From: Pleodorina starrii
Lineage: Eukaryota > Chlorophyta > Chlorophyceae > Chlamydomonadales > Volvocaceae
DNA: 64,000 bases
NCBI GenBank assembly: GCA_030267565.1
Contig: BRXU01000041.1
Coordinates: 767,501-831,500 of the forward strand
Direction of reading: 5' to 3'
Shown here: piece by piece, positions 33,942 through 46,443 of the stretch
Numbering within the stretch: the stretch's first letter is position 1
Layout of the letters: every line of letters begins with the position of its first letter
Notes under the pieces: generated by a model
Told to the model about the DNA's origin: nothing
The model's database searches: none
The model's input: only the letters and a program-made list of their open reading frames with translations
Translations under genes and position numbers: made by a program

Positions 33942-36900
33942 GGTCTTGGTGTTTTATGTGTGCACGTGTGTATACGTGTGTATACCATGTGTGTATACGA
34001 GGCCGGGGATTTGGTTGTTTTGGCGGTTCAGGATGGTGGTGGCTGTGTGCCGCCATGTGAGTCGAGTGCACGCGCAAGTGCGCCCTTGGCCCCTGCTCGA
34101 TTCCAAATCCGCGAGATCGTCGAGAGGGCCCTCCGACGGAAAAAGCGCGTTTGCGAGACCAGGGCAAAGCAAGCTTGCGCGTGCGTGCGTGCGCGCGTGT
34201 GTGGGTGTATGTATGTATGTATGTAAGTATGTATTTGCGAGCGTGCTTGCGAACGTGCGTGCGCGTGCCTCTTTTGTCCTGATAATCGTGGGGGACCGTT
34301 CGCTGGCGTTATTAGAAAAGCCGTTTTCGCGGTTTACGGGGTTTTGGTTTGGTTTGTGGGTGTCCATCTGTACGAACGCGCCTACAGCAGCCCGTTGGAC
34401 ACCGGACTAGGCAGCAGCGAGCTCGGGCTTGGGCGCGGGCGCGCGCAGCAACGCGAGCAGCAACGCGGGCAGCAGTTAAGGTTGGGTGAAGCTGGAAGCG
34501 CGAGGGGAAGCGGCGGGACACCAAAAGTTGGAAATTGAATGCCCGAGTGGAGCGCGGCGCGGAACGACGCGGAGGGTTGTTTTTCAGCCGCGGGGAGGTG
34601 GGGTGAGGCGGGAGGCGGGAGGCGGAGGCGCGTCGCGCCCTCCTCCCAACCTCCCAAGAGTCGTACTTTGTACCGTACCGTACATTTCGTGTTTGATGAG
34701 AAGCACACGCGCAAGAGCAGGCAGGAATCAGGGGGGAGGGGCGAGCGCGGGTCCGTCGAAGCAATCGTAGAAGTCCAGGTGGCGGCGGGTGGATTGACGC
34801 AACCTGAAGGAGGCGGGATCTAAAGGAGGGGGGGGACGGAGGCGCTGGCTGGCTGGCTGGCTGTGGCGCTTCTGCTGCAAGTTCCCACAGCCCGCGCCGT
34901 CCCGCAACCCGCGCCTGCTCGCTCTGCGCATGTTCGCGCGCATGTTCGCGCGTCGTAGTCGCGTCGGTGGTAATTGAATCGGGCGATTGGCGCTCGCGCC
35001 CCGGATGCCCCGCACCGCCGCCCCCAGGCATTTTGGGCCTACCAGCGGCATACCAGCGAAGGCGGAAGGGCGGGCGGGGGTTGGCCTGGTTGGGGAATCC
35101 TGGGGGCGCCGCGGAGGCGCGAGGCCCCAGCCGCCCCTGCTGGGGCAACCCACATTGTGAGCCACCACTTGCATGAGATCATACGGCAATTGCTGTTTCC
35201 TTCGGCGGCGGTGAGCTGACACTTTTAAGACTTATCATGGCTGCGTGGAAATTTGCTATCTGTGTGTAATTACCGTATATGTGGGTGTCTAGGTAGCCTT
35301 TGTCGTATGTACAGCCTTTAGTCGTACAGCCGTACATGCCTTGCTGGAATCTGCTCCCGAGGAGCCCCCGAGGATTGCAGTTTGCTTTTGCTGCTGTTGC
35401 TGCCGCTTGCGCGGTTTGCCGTTTGCGCGGTTTGCCGCTTGCGCGGCGTTGATCAATAATGCCCTCCTTTATTGATTTGCTGATGGGGTCGAGTTACCTA
35501 CCGTAATTCGGGGTTCGGAAGGAAGGATTTGGGTTTCATTGATTTGCTGATGGGTGCGGCGGGCTCGCGCACTGCCGAATGGAGACCATTCTGCACCGTT
35601 TTATACAGTACCGCGGATCGCCAAGAGAATCGCCGGCGCAGGCCGAGCTGATGCTTAGGTGTGGTTAGGGGCTGGTACTGGTACTGTTGGGCTGTTGCGC
35701 TGTACGGTATTCCCCGTATTCCCCGTACTCCTGGTGCAGTACTCCGGGTGCAGTACTCCGGGTGCAGTACACCGGGTACGGGTGCGGGCGGTCTCACCTT
35801 GTCGGCCGTACGGTAGTGCTGGTTCTGAGGAGGGTCGGGGGAAAAGGAAAGGTCGGGAGGCTGGGAGGGCGGGACATGAAGGCGCGTGGGTGCGCGCCGT
35901 GGGTGCCGTACACCACATTTTAAGACGTGTGGGTGCTGGCGGCTGTGAGGTCTGGGGCCTGTAGCTGTCGGCTCCAAGAATTGTGACCCCTCTGCACCCC
36001 TTTGTGCCTGCGTCCATTGATATGTGTCCATTGTTCTGTGTCGATCGATCTGCGCCCATCGATCTGCGTCGATTAAGTTGCGTCGACTCATCTACGTCAC
36101 GCAGACACACGAGGGCACCTGGACCTGTGTCGATCGACGTGCGTCGCACCCGTTGGTGTTGGTGGTGCACCCGGGAATCGATCGGGGGTTCTGATTGGTT
36201 GGGGAATGGGGGGGACCTTAACTGTCATCGATCTGTGACCTGCGATTCACAGCTGCGGCGCGGCGCAGAGGGACGATGGCGTGCTGGCCTTCATGCCTGA
36301 CGGCTGGTGTACGGAAGCTGCTGAGTCAGCGTTGGGACGTCGCTGTCGTCGCTCATCGTCGTCCTCGTCGTTGTTGCTGTTGCGGGGGCGACGCGAGGTC
36401 GGCAGGCCGTTCCCCGGAGAAGGTGGATGTGAATGTGGGCTGGTCCCAGGCGGCCCCGCGCGGGGAGGTTGTTTGGTAGCGGTGGTGGGTTGGTGGCACA
36501 CACGCCGGGTCGCGTGCCGCGTCGCGCGTCAGACAAGCAAGCGAGTGCGCGGCGCGCGCGCCGGAGGGATGTTTGTGAGTTTTTGTATACCGTACATACG
36601 CGTCGGTGTGAGTGGGGGGGGGGAGGGGTGTGGAGAGGAGGAGGTGGAGGAGGAGGAGGAGGAGCGATGCGTTGGAGCGCCGATTGGTCGTTCGGCATGT
36701 TGCGGGGGGTTGGGGTTGGGGTGCAGCCGACCGGCAAATGCGAGTAAACGAAGTTGGTTAATTTTGTCGTATTTCTGAGATTCGTTTGGGGAATGAACCG
36801 TGAACGGCATGGATTCAGTATTTTGTACATACAGTACAAAATAAAGTGATTTGGTGCCGTACAGCACGTCACTGCAGTAGGTTGGAGTGGTTGGGTAGTT

Positions 36901-38565
36901 TTGTGATGTGTGATACGATAGGGGGTTTGAATGAAAAGGCAGTGAAAGGCGGGCGTCGCTACGTCGTGTCGCACAGTATGTCGGTTAAAGGAGATCGAGA
37001 GACATGGCGGTGTCGTGATGGGTACCGCAGTGTCGGTTAGTACGACACTATTCCGGCACCGTATTCGTAGCAGCAGCCAATGACGAATAATGAATGAATG
37101 AATGACTTGTGGCATTGCACGCGACGCGGGTGCCAGCGCCGAGGCCTGTGCCTTAGGCCTGTCAGATGCCTTCTGCGGCGGAGGGGAGCGGAGGGGAGTG
37201 GAGAAGTTGCGTTGAGGCGTGTGGGAGGGTGGAGTTGGGGAAGGAGGCATAGTTTGAATGCCGTAGCTTAGCTCAGGGGGCGTTCGGTTGTTGTTGTTGT
37301 TGTTGTCGTCGTAATCGTAGGGGCTGTGTTTGTGTGTGTATTAGTAAACAAAGGATGACTTTCACGCATTGTCCTTGACTGGACTTTGCCGCAATCCCAA
37401 GGGTTGTGGTGGTGGCGCATGCCGTCCTTCGCCACCGGCGTTGGCCCGGCATCGTACGGCACCGGCGCGGACGTCGCTTCCGCTGCGGGGCTTGCCGCGT
37501 GTGCCAACCCCGTTTGCGGGGTCCGGGGGTGGGTGTGGGGGCGCGCGTGCCGCGGTGGCATGCTGCGGTTGTGGCTGAGGTGCGCTGAGCGGCTACGAGG
37601 GGCTACGAGCAGGGCAGGTTGACGTGGGTTGTCATATTGGCAACGGTACGGTGCAGTACAGGGGCATTGCGGTATTTCGGACCCGGAGGAGTGCCGACGC
37701 GGAAACCAGCACTGCGCCTTCAGCTGGGAGCCATCCATAGATACATAGGCTGGAGCTCGTGAACGGTGGGGGAGGGGGTGCGGTGTCCGGTATGATGGGG
37801 ACCCGCGCCCCGGGGACGGGCAGCTGCTCCGCGGTTCCGGAGCCGTTTCTCGTTGCAACGGCTGTACAGCAGCGGCGGCGTATTGGGTATTGCGGCTGCG
37901 ATCCATTGAAAGGCACCCTAGGAAGCACGGTTTGCTCCTGCTGCGCTGCGTCGCGCTGCGTCGCGCCAGAACGGCTGCAAATGCCACTACATGTAATCCC
38001 CATGGAATGTTCAAGTAACCGAATGCAGGATTGCAGGCATGATGACTTAGCTGACGGCTTTCATCCTTTCAACATATAATTTGTTGCGGCAACGACGGTT
38101 GCGCGGTTGGCGGATCCGCGGAGCAGGCCGAAAGGATGGACGTACTTATGCAATGATGTAGCGAGGCCAGCTGTGATGCTGAACGGGTCCAAACGTCCCA
38201 CTCAAGCACAGTGTTACCTTGGAGCGGCATCGCCGTTCAGAACAAAAGTACCGTTTCTAATGGCGGCACATACTTTTTGCGATCTGGAGCTGATTGTATG
38301 CGCATCTCTAGCGCAGGATTGCGCGGCGGGGTCAACCCCAACCGCAGGGTTTCTTTTACGTACTGCATGTACAGCAACAACCGTCGCTCGAGTACTGCGA
38401 CTTATGAGCTACAATGCAGGAAACTGACGGTTCCATATTACCATGCGCTCATAACCTTCACATACGTACTGTATACCTAACGACGAGGCCCAAATTCCGC
38501 GCCGCAAGCCAAAGTTTCCTAATGCACACATGTTACTAGGCGCTCCACTTCATGCCAGTAAATGA
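33942..38565. other. Spacer and 3' flank between the paralog pair
   Basis: Begins with GTGTATACGTGTG-type repeats and a TATG tetranucleotide run near 34205-34235. Holds TGTAA at 35265, an 18-bp GTGCAGTACTCCGGGT tandem repeat near 35733-35780, repeated CGATCTGCGTC-like words near 36040-36080, and GTT runs near 37288-37310. No exon is supported on either strand. Confidence 0.5.
35265..35269 (+). promoter_or_regulatory. Candidate TGTAA polyadenylation signal
   Basis: First TGTAA that I noticed downstream of the stop at 33941, about 1.3 kb away. Assigned by position only. Confidence 0.3.
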
Positions 38566-38572
38566 TATAAAA
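38566..38572 (+). promoter_or_regulatory. TATA box of the 38609 gene
   Basis: TATAAAA lies 37 nt before the ATG at 38609. Transcription would start about 25-30 nt downstream, giving a 5' leader of roughly 10 nt. Confidence 0.5.
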
Positions 38573-38608
38573 GTGTAAACGAGCGGAGCCTGTCCACTCA
38601 TTGCAGAC

Positions 38609-41600
38609 ATGCTGCACTCAAGACGCGGAACTATCTGGCTGGAGGAGACGAGAATAGAGGACACGTCTACATATCTGCCCGTTCAGGCTGCCCATAATGT
38701 GGCAGCCATGCAGTATGCGCGCAGTATGAAAGCACGGGACAACGCAGGTAAGCAAACTCCGCGGCGCTCAATTCCGATACCTGGTGCGCCCGCCAACGGT
38801 GCGTGCTGAGGCAATGTGATGTGCTTCTAAAGTAACCATCATTCTTACAGGCACTGGCGCGGACGGCAGCAAGTCTGCGGCGGGTCAAAGTAACGCAGGG
38901 GTGACGGCGTTGTCCAAATGGAACACCGCACATCCCATGGCCTCTGTGGCCGCCGTCGGCAACGTCCTGATGCAGTCGGTGGAGCCGCTTGACGAGTTTG
39001 GCACCGGGGTTGCAGAACTGATACCCATGCCCAATCCTTCAGCGCCAAGCGCAAACGAGGTCAGGATGGCCCTCGCGCGCCGGCGCATGCTTGACAGGGA
39101 GAGAACCCAGCAGCAAGGCCAGCCGTACCATGCATCGGACATCTCGACCCATGGTCAGATGGACCATCATGCGCACGGTGCGCAGGGCCAGCGCGAACCT
39201 GCCGATGTCATCCACACGCCCGCAGCCGCGCTCATGGATGCAGCGGGGCCAGGCTCCGTTGCGAAACGGTCCGCGGCCGCTTCCCCGGATGCCGACTTCA
39301 CCGCCGCCGCTGAGGAACTTATCGCAGAGACGTCTCAGGACAGCCGCCTGGTGCTGCCGGTGCTCGAGTCTCTCATCGCCCTCCGGCGTTCCCGCCTGAC
39401 CCGCACCGCCCCGACCTCCCAGCAGCAGCAGCAGCCGTACCCGCCGCAGCCGCAGCGCGCGCCAACTATGAGCACGAGTGGCGGCACCGTCTCAGGCGGC
39501 GGCGACGGCGCAGCAGCAGCCAAGGCCACGGGTCCCAAGTCCGTGCGGCGCTTCGCGCCGGCCACGCCCGGCGCCGGCAGCGCTTCCGCGGCGCAGTCGC
39601 GCCTGGCGGCGGCACCCGACGGCGCCGGTACCTCTGACGGCACCGCCGCGCTGCTCAGTCCCCCCGGCACCGCCGCCGCCGTCGGTCGGTCACCGGCGTC
39701 ACTGACGGCGCCGTCACTGATGCAGCCGCCGCCGCCGCTCAGTCAGTTTCCCGGGCCCTTTAGATCCACTCGAAAATGGGACTCGACGATCTTCGACGCT
39801 CCGGGAGCTTCGGCGCTCGCGGCGGCGGCGGCGGCGGCCGCCGCCGCCGCGACGACGGCATCGACGGGGCCATCCCCCAGCGGGACCTCCTTAACCGCAG
39901 CTACCCGCCCGGCTGCTGCCGCCGCCGCGGCGGCGGCGGCGGGCGGACCCGTGGGTCGTTCCCCGGGCCCCTCCTGGATCGGCAACGAGCCCGCGGTGGA
40001 GCGCTCCGCTACCTCCGCGGCCGGGTCCTTCGCCGCCGCCGCCGGCACGAGACCAGGCCTGGTGGCGGCAGCCGCGTCGGCGGCGCGGCTGTCGACGGCG
40101 CCTGTCAGCCCCCCGCGGGCCGCGGCGGCGGCGGCGGCGGCGGGGCCGCCGCCGGCCAGCGGTGGCAGCGACGCGTCTGTTTGCCACACCTCCCGCGTCT
40201 CCCCGCGGACGAGTGGTGAGCTTGGGTTGGCGAGCAGCGCGGATGAGGGCGAGTTGTCGAGTGGGAGGGCGAGAGCGCTGGCGCGGGAGCGGACGATGCT
40301 GCAGGAGTGGGAGAAATGGCGGGAGCGTGGCGGGCTGGGGCCGCCGCCGGGAATCGACGAGGAAACGGACGGCGACGACGAAGACGACGAGGGCGGCCGC
40401 GGCGGCGGCAGCGACGACGACGACGACGATGAGGACGAGGACGTCGGCGGGCTGCTACTTGGGATCGCCAGCGGGGGTCAGCGGCGGAACAAAGCCAAGG
40501 CCAAGTCGACGCCCGCGGCGGCGGCGGCGGCGGCGGAGGCGAACGCAGATGAGGAGTCGACGGAGGATCAGCGAACGACCTGGCGGCGGGCTCGCCGAAT
40601 CACGCAGTGCTTTGACGTGTTGGGCGTTGGCCCTCCCACAGCACCGCCGCCGCCGTCGGGGTGCCCGGCGCCCGCGGCGCCGCCAGGGCTCGGTTCCGAC
40701 CTGGCGTCGCCGACGGCGCCGCCGCTGTCGCCGTCGGGCGCGTCGCATGCCGCCGGGCCGCTGTCTCCGATGGCGTCGCGTCGCCAGATGGCAGTCGACA
40801 GCGGCGCCAGCCGCGGCGGGGCGGGGTCGCTGGGGCTGCCGACGTGGCTAAATAAGGCCTTCGGCGGTGGCGGCGGCGACGGCGGCGGCGACGCCGCGCC
40901 GGCGGCGGCAGCCGCCGACGAGCACGCGAGCCGCCCGTCACGGATTCCGTCGCTCGCTGCCTCGAAGGGCCAGAGCTTCACCAGCAAATTCAATCGCTTC
41001 AAGGAGCGCATCCACAGCCTCTCGCACGGCCATGCCTTCGCGCCGGCCAGTGAGCCGCAGTCGACCGTCGAGCGCGCGTCGTCGATCGCCGTCGCGTCGC
41101 GCGGCGCGCAGCGCTTCGTAGGCAGCAACGACGGCCGCAGCGCCTTTGGCGGCGCCGGCGTCGGCAGCCCGCCAGGCGTCCCCGCGGATTCACCGCAGTT
41201 CGTACTGCGCCAGCCGCCGGCGGTGTCGGCGCGCAAGGCCGCGGCGCCGGGCGGCGGCGGCGGCGGCGCGGTGCCGGATCTGCAGATTCGTGCCGCCGCC
41301 AGCCGCGCGTCGGTGGACGTCGTGCTAGTCTCAAAACCTGGCGGCGCCGCCGCCGCTGCCGCCGCCGCCGGCGGCGGCGGCGCCGGATCTCGCGTAGGCG
41401 CGGCGCGTGGCTCGCTGGATGCTCGTCTGGCGCTCGCTTCCCAGAGCGCCAGGGGTCGCTTCGCTACGGACGTGGGGGCGGGCGCGGCGGCGGGCGCGGG
41501 GGGCAGCGGGTCGCAGGCGGGCGAGTCGTTGATGGTGACGAATTCGGTGGAGCGCAGCAGGCGGGGTGACACGTCGTTCTTGCAGGCGGCGGTGCCGGGC

Positions 41601-41621
41601 CTTTTGCCGCCAGTGAGGTAG
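38609..41621 (+). CDS. Low-complexity protein, putative paralog B of the 31-42 kb pair, two exons
   Basis: Exons 38609-38747 and 38851-41621 join in phase 1 (donor GCAG|GTAAGC, acceptor TTCTTACAG) across a 103-nt intron, giving 969 residues. The N-terminus MLHSRRGTIWLEETRIED is normal sequence. It is followed by LSKWNTAHPMASVAAVGNVL, FGTG, PSANEVRMALARRRML, then AEELIAETSQDSRLVLPVLES. Later regions alternate Ala/Gly/Pro runs with islands: RKWDSTIFDAPG, an acidic block (GDDEDDEGG, then DDDDDDEDED), RRARRITQCFDVLGVG, GLPTWLNKAFGG, SRIPSLAASKGQSFTSKFNR and DTSFLQAAVPGLLPP at the end. The shared motif order with the 31494-33941 gene argues for common ancestry. No domain or function is recognised. 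The intron with strong splice sites and the TATA box make it a convincing gene. Confidence 0.72.
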
Positions 41622-44600
41622 TTGTGATCGGTTGGGATCTGTTGTTGGGGTTTGTTTTGAGGTCTGGTCTGCCCTCATGCGGATTGAGCGGTTGTGCGCG
41701 CGCGATAGAGAGCGCGACAGAGAGCGCGACAGAGAGGGAGAGACAGAGAGCTCCTGAGCGCGCGGCTGGGGCCGGGGCTATGGCGCTGGGATGCAGTGGG
41801 CAGGTGGGCTGCTGTGTGTGTCTGTGTGTGCGTGTGTGTGTGTCAAGAGTGATTGCACGCGGGCAGGTGGGCTGGCGGCGGTGACGAGCGAGCGAGTGAG
41901 TGGGCGGGCGGACCGGCGATTGGGCACTGTATACTGCTCGACCACCGTTTTGCCGGTTGCAGTTTTGCAGCGCGGCGCGTCGGGGCGGCGCGTCGGGGCG
42001 GCGCGTGGCGGGGCGGCGCGTCGGGGCGGCGCGTCGGGGCGGGGCGGGACGGGGCCCCGCTCGCTTTGCGGTAGGTTGCGGTGATGTGGTGATGGTGGCG
42101 GTGGCGGTGGGGGTCGTTTGCGATTCTGTTGACGTCGTTTGAGATTCCGCGGCTCTGATCTTCCTGAGGTGCCTCCCAAGTGTTGTGTGTGCTGGTGTAC
42201 GGCGGTGTGTGCCGTACAAGCAGGGGGAAGGGCAGGTGATTGGTGAGCACTGAGCAGCCGAGTGGGGTGTGCGGATGGATGAATGGATGGATGGATGGAT
42301 GGTGGGTGGGGACTGTGAGGGGGATAAAAAGAAAATACCTGTGAGGGGGAAAGCGGGGGGCGCATCGGCAAACCCTATACCCCCCCTGCATCGGCATCTT
42401 TGATGCGAAGGCACACGATTTGGGGTCTTCTTGGTTGAATAGTACGGCATGTGTACAGCAAGTGTACGGAACGTCGTCGCGACCGTCGGGCGGTTTTGCA
42501 ACCGGCAGGTGATACGGCCTGTCTGTTTTCGTCTCTTGTTGTTTTGTCTGGTTGTGTTGTACTTGCGATACCTGTGTGTGTGTTTGTAGTGGGTGAGTAG
42601 TGCGTGCGTTGGCTTAGTCATCCGCGGGTGGTAGTTTACATGGCACACGGCACATGTGTACGACAGGACGCGACGAATTTCAAAGCAACGTGTTGGGTTG
42701 GGGGGGCGGCTGGCGGTGGTGGTGTTGATGATGGCGATGATAGCGGCGCAAGATGAACCGCACCAGCCCACCAGCCCCTTGCCCGAATGCACAGCATGCG
42801 TTTCTTCTTTGCGTCGTACCATCAGTACGACGATGAGGTACATTATGGCAAAAATCCTTAGTAACCGGCATCTCCAGGCTTTGCGCGCTTTGCTCTGTCC
42901 GAGCGCGCGTGCGCCCACCAACATAAGAAGCGTTGTGTGTCAACGTCTTCATCCGATTGAGGTTAAATTGCCAACAGTTCTGTCGTACGTCGGTCTGTGC
43001 TACGTCGCTCTTTAAGAGGAGTTCCTGTGCAGCGACCTTGGCGGTTGGTGGTTGGCAATCGGCGGTTGGCAGCTCTGTTGACGTGGCCTTGCAGCGGGGT
43101 CTGCTGTGTTGTGGTGATCTTGATCCCCCTTTCTTGCAGTCAAGGGTGAGGGCGGTGGGCCGGCGAGGCGAGGGTTATGTCGTACCGTGTTATGTCGTCG
43201 TTGTACGCGTTTCTCAACAGCTGCAGAACTCGAAACGGACCTAAACGGAGTCGAGTTTGGTGCTGTGTCGAGGTCGCGTTCCTTTTCAGGCGCTTGTGAT
43301 TGTTCATTGCTGCCACAGCAGCCGTAGCCGTTGCCGTTCTTTGAGATCGCGCCTATGATGCTGTATTTGCTGATACTGTATTTGCAGCTGACGCCTACCC
43401 AAATGTTGTGGTGGTGAGAGCTTGAGAGATGTTACCGGGGGTTCCCCTCACCCCCTGTCTCCTGCGAGCCACGGCGCAAGGGAGGGGGGCGAGGGGCGCA
43501 TGTCACCCTGCCTTGAGCCGGCCCGACACAGAGGCCGGCCCAATGTCGGCAGGCGCCAGACGGGGCCATCACCCTCGCCGCTGCCGCCGATGGCGAGGGC
43601 GGCGACACGGTACGGCACAGTACGGCACACAGTACGGCACACAGTACGACACAGGGTGATGGACGATGTGGACGACACGACGGCCGCCTGGCGCTGGCTT
43701 GCTGCTATTCCATGGGCCGGAAAATTTTTGAGTACGGGTTCACAGAGATACGGATTCACGCGCGCACAATCGCTTCACCCCTTATACCACCGGGACCCGG
43801 ACAACGCCCCGCCGGTGGTGGTGGTGGTGGGGCTGCCGGTGGTGGCGGTGGGGTCGCGATGAGACCGAGATGGCAGTGGCGGTCGGGATTTGTCGGTGGG
43901 TGGGGCAAGAAGAACGGCCCGGGGTGGGGCGATGCTGCCCGGTGCTGTTGCCGGCGGGCTGTGTAGCGGTGTGTGTGTGTGTGGCAGGAGGATGGCGTGT
44001 CGGTGTGTTTGGTGCGATGCCCGGACTGCGCGTGATTGCGCGGCGGCGGCGGGCGGCCGCTCCGTGTGCGTGTGTGTGTGCGTGTGTGTACGTGCGTGTG
44101 TGTGTGTGTGTGAAGAAAGTGCTCTCTTTCGGATGGGTGCTCGGAGGATTTGGCTGCAGGGCTGGAAACGGCGTCCACGGGTGTCCTCGGGTCGAGTCGG
44201 GTCGGGGGGGCGGGCGGTTCAGTGCGGCGGGGAGTGCCCACCCTCCCGCCCTCCCTCCCTCCCGCCCGCCCATCCTCTGTCCTCAGTCCTCTGCGTGACT
44301 TGGGACCCGTTCGCATGCGTGGGGCACTTGGCGTGTTTATTGCCGTGTTTTGGGGGTAAAAATGAAGATACCGGTACCGCAGCGAAGGGACGGCGACGGA
44401 GACGGAGACGGCGTTAGCGAACGGAGGTATACGTGCGTGCCCTGCCATCTGCTGGTGCGTGTGCCACGTGACTGCTGTCGCCAGTGCTGTGCTGCGAGTG
44501 CGACACCCGCAGTGCGAGGGGGACTTCGCCCATCTGGACCGGATTGCTTTGCCTTGCCTTGCCTGCCGGCTTGCTTGGTTCGTTCCTATGCTGAGTAGCC

Positions 44601-46443
44601 CCGGCGCCGCTGCAATAAGTGGCGGCTTTGTCGATGTGTCCCACGGGTCGGTCGGTTGGTCGGTCGGGTTCGAATCCGTTCCCCGGCGCAACCTGCAGGT
44701 GGTGGGTGTGGGTGTGGGTGTACCGCACAACTTGCCTGGGCTGTCAGGCACAGCCCAGCCCGCCTTCCGACCGAGCAGCATTATTGTGCAGATGACCGGA
44801 CAGTGGCAGTGGCAGTGGCAGTGAAGACACTGGGTAGCTCGCCACGAGCCGCGCTGCGCTGCGCGACCGGATGATGTACGGCACCGTGTGTGTATTGATA
44901 TTGGGGGGTTGCAGAGCTGGCACTGGCAGGTTGAGGTTGAGGTGTCGGCGAGAGGCCCGCGGCTAACACCCTATAACCATTCGTCATTTGATCAGGATTC
45001 AGGAAGGGCAGTGACAATTATGGTAATAATGATGGCGCGGCTGGCGCGGCGTGGCTGTACACAGTTATACACACTGGGGCATTTTGTCGCCCGCCGGGAT
45101 TTCCGGGATCGGGAGGGACCGCCGGGGATGCTGGAAGAGCAGTTCGGCCTTCAGCGTCACAAAGTGCCCAACACATCCGCTCCTGGATTCATCGTCCGGA
45201 CTCGGACTCCTGTTCGTTCGAGTCACATGCATGCATCGGGTTTGGTGTCATGAAACCAGGGGGAATTTGGAACAGGCTTAAAAAAGAAAGGGCGGCTCCC
45301 GCAAGCCTCCAGGGCACGCAAGGGGTGACTGCGCGCCGGGGCCACACGCGACATACTGGCTGGGGGCAACAAAACGGCTGAGGCTCGGTCGTGGCTTCGT
45401 CGTTCATTCATGGGAGGGGGGGGGGAGGAAGTGGCGCCTGGCGTGAATTTGGGATGTTGAACAGGGCGGGTGACATGCAATCTGATGGGTGGCCGGGTGG
45501 TGGACGGCTAATGGGGGCTTGCCCGGGTCCGCCGGCTCACCCGCCCTGCGCCGTTGGTCTGTAACCCTACGCTGCGTGTGTGTGTTATACTATTATACAG
45601 TCGTGGGGAAGGGGCGGGGGTTGCCCCTTCAGGTCGGTTGCCCGCTCAGGTCGGTTGCCCGCTCAGGTCGGTTGCCCGCTCAGGTCGCTTGCTCTGGGCC
45701 GCCGCTTTGCTCCCCCGCGGTTCGCGCTTCATTGGGCCGCAGCCGTGCGGCAACCGGGCAGTCGTGTGGCAGGTGCGGGTTATGTAAAGCACCGGTGGGT
45801 GGTGATCCGTTTGGGCCCTATCCGCTGTGTGTGCAGTGACACAGTGCACCCAGAGTCGGGTCTCGGGTGCGTCCACACTCCACAGGACAACGTCGTCGGA
45901 CAACTGGCGAGGAGTGCCACTACGCGCGGCCTACTTGAGCTCATTTTGGCACCCACTGCAGGGCAGGTTGTAACAACGTACGGTAAGCCCGGGGCTGTAC
46001 CCCGGCGCGGCCGCCGTTCCGGCCGGGATGCTTCTACCGTACACACTGGCACAGTCGTCAGCCCCGACCCGGCCGGATCCTGATCTGGATCCTGATCCTG
46101 CGTTCCTGATCCTGCGTTCCTGCCATTCCGCGAACAAGTCCCTGACGAGGATTTATTTGCAGCACTCGGACCGATTCGGTTCCGACGGCGCAAACCCATC
46201 CATACCCACCATACGCGCCATCCCAGACACACGCCACGACACGGCCACACGGCCCTCCTCCGGACGCGCGCCTCTCCGCTACTTCTCCTGGCAGGCTGTC
46301 TAAAAACCCAAAACCCCTCACTCCTTCGTCACCCAAGGGGAGCACGTGCAGCAGCTGACACGCGCCCCGCTGCAGCCCGCCTAACAAAGCCGCCAACAAG
46401 CACCTACAGCACCGGCAGCGGCCGTAGCCGCCGACCTCGACAT
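41622..46443. other. 4.8-kb spacer, no supported gene
   Basis: Lies between a plus-strand gene and the 3' end of the minus-strand GNAT-like gene, so both 3' UTRs should be here. Contains a 13-bp GGCGCGTCGGGGC repeat (about 41975-42050), a GGAT run (about 42270-42302), an ACAGTACGGCAC triplet repeat (about 43620-43655), GT runs near 44070-44110, and a 17-bp minisatellite (45621-45688). No conserved exon was seen. Confidence 0.5.
45621..45688. repeat. 17-bp minisatellite, four copies
   Basis: Four adjacent copies of TTGCCCGCTCAGGTCGG; the first and last each differ by one or two bases. Confidence 0.9.

Noticed and set aside
10032..41621. Idea that the four plus-strand genes are a regA-like (VARL/SAND) cluster
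   Set aside because: Large repeat-rich tandem genes recall that locus, but I see no SAND/VARL domain motif in any of the four proteins.
44640..44700. GGTTCGAATCC near 44668 considered as a tRNA T-arm
   Set aside because: The flanking bases do not form a 5-bp T-stem, and no anticodon arm or acceptor stem can be folded around it.
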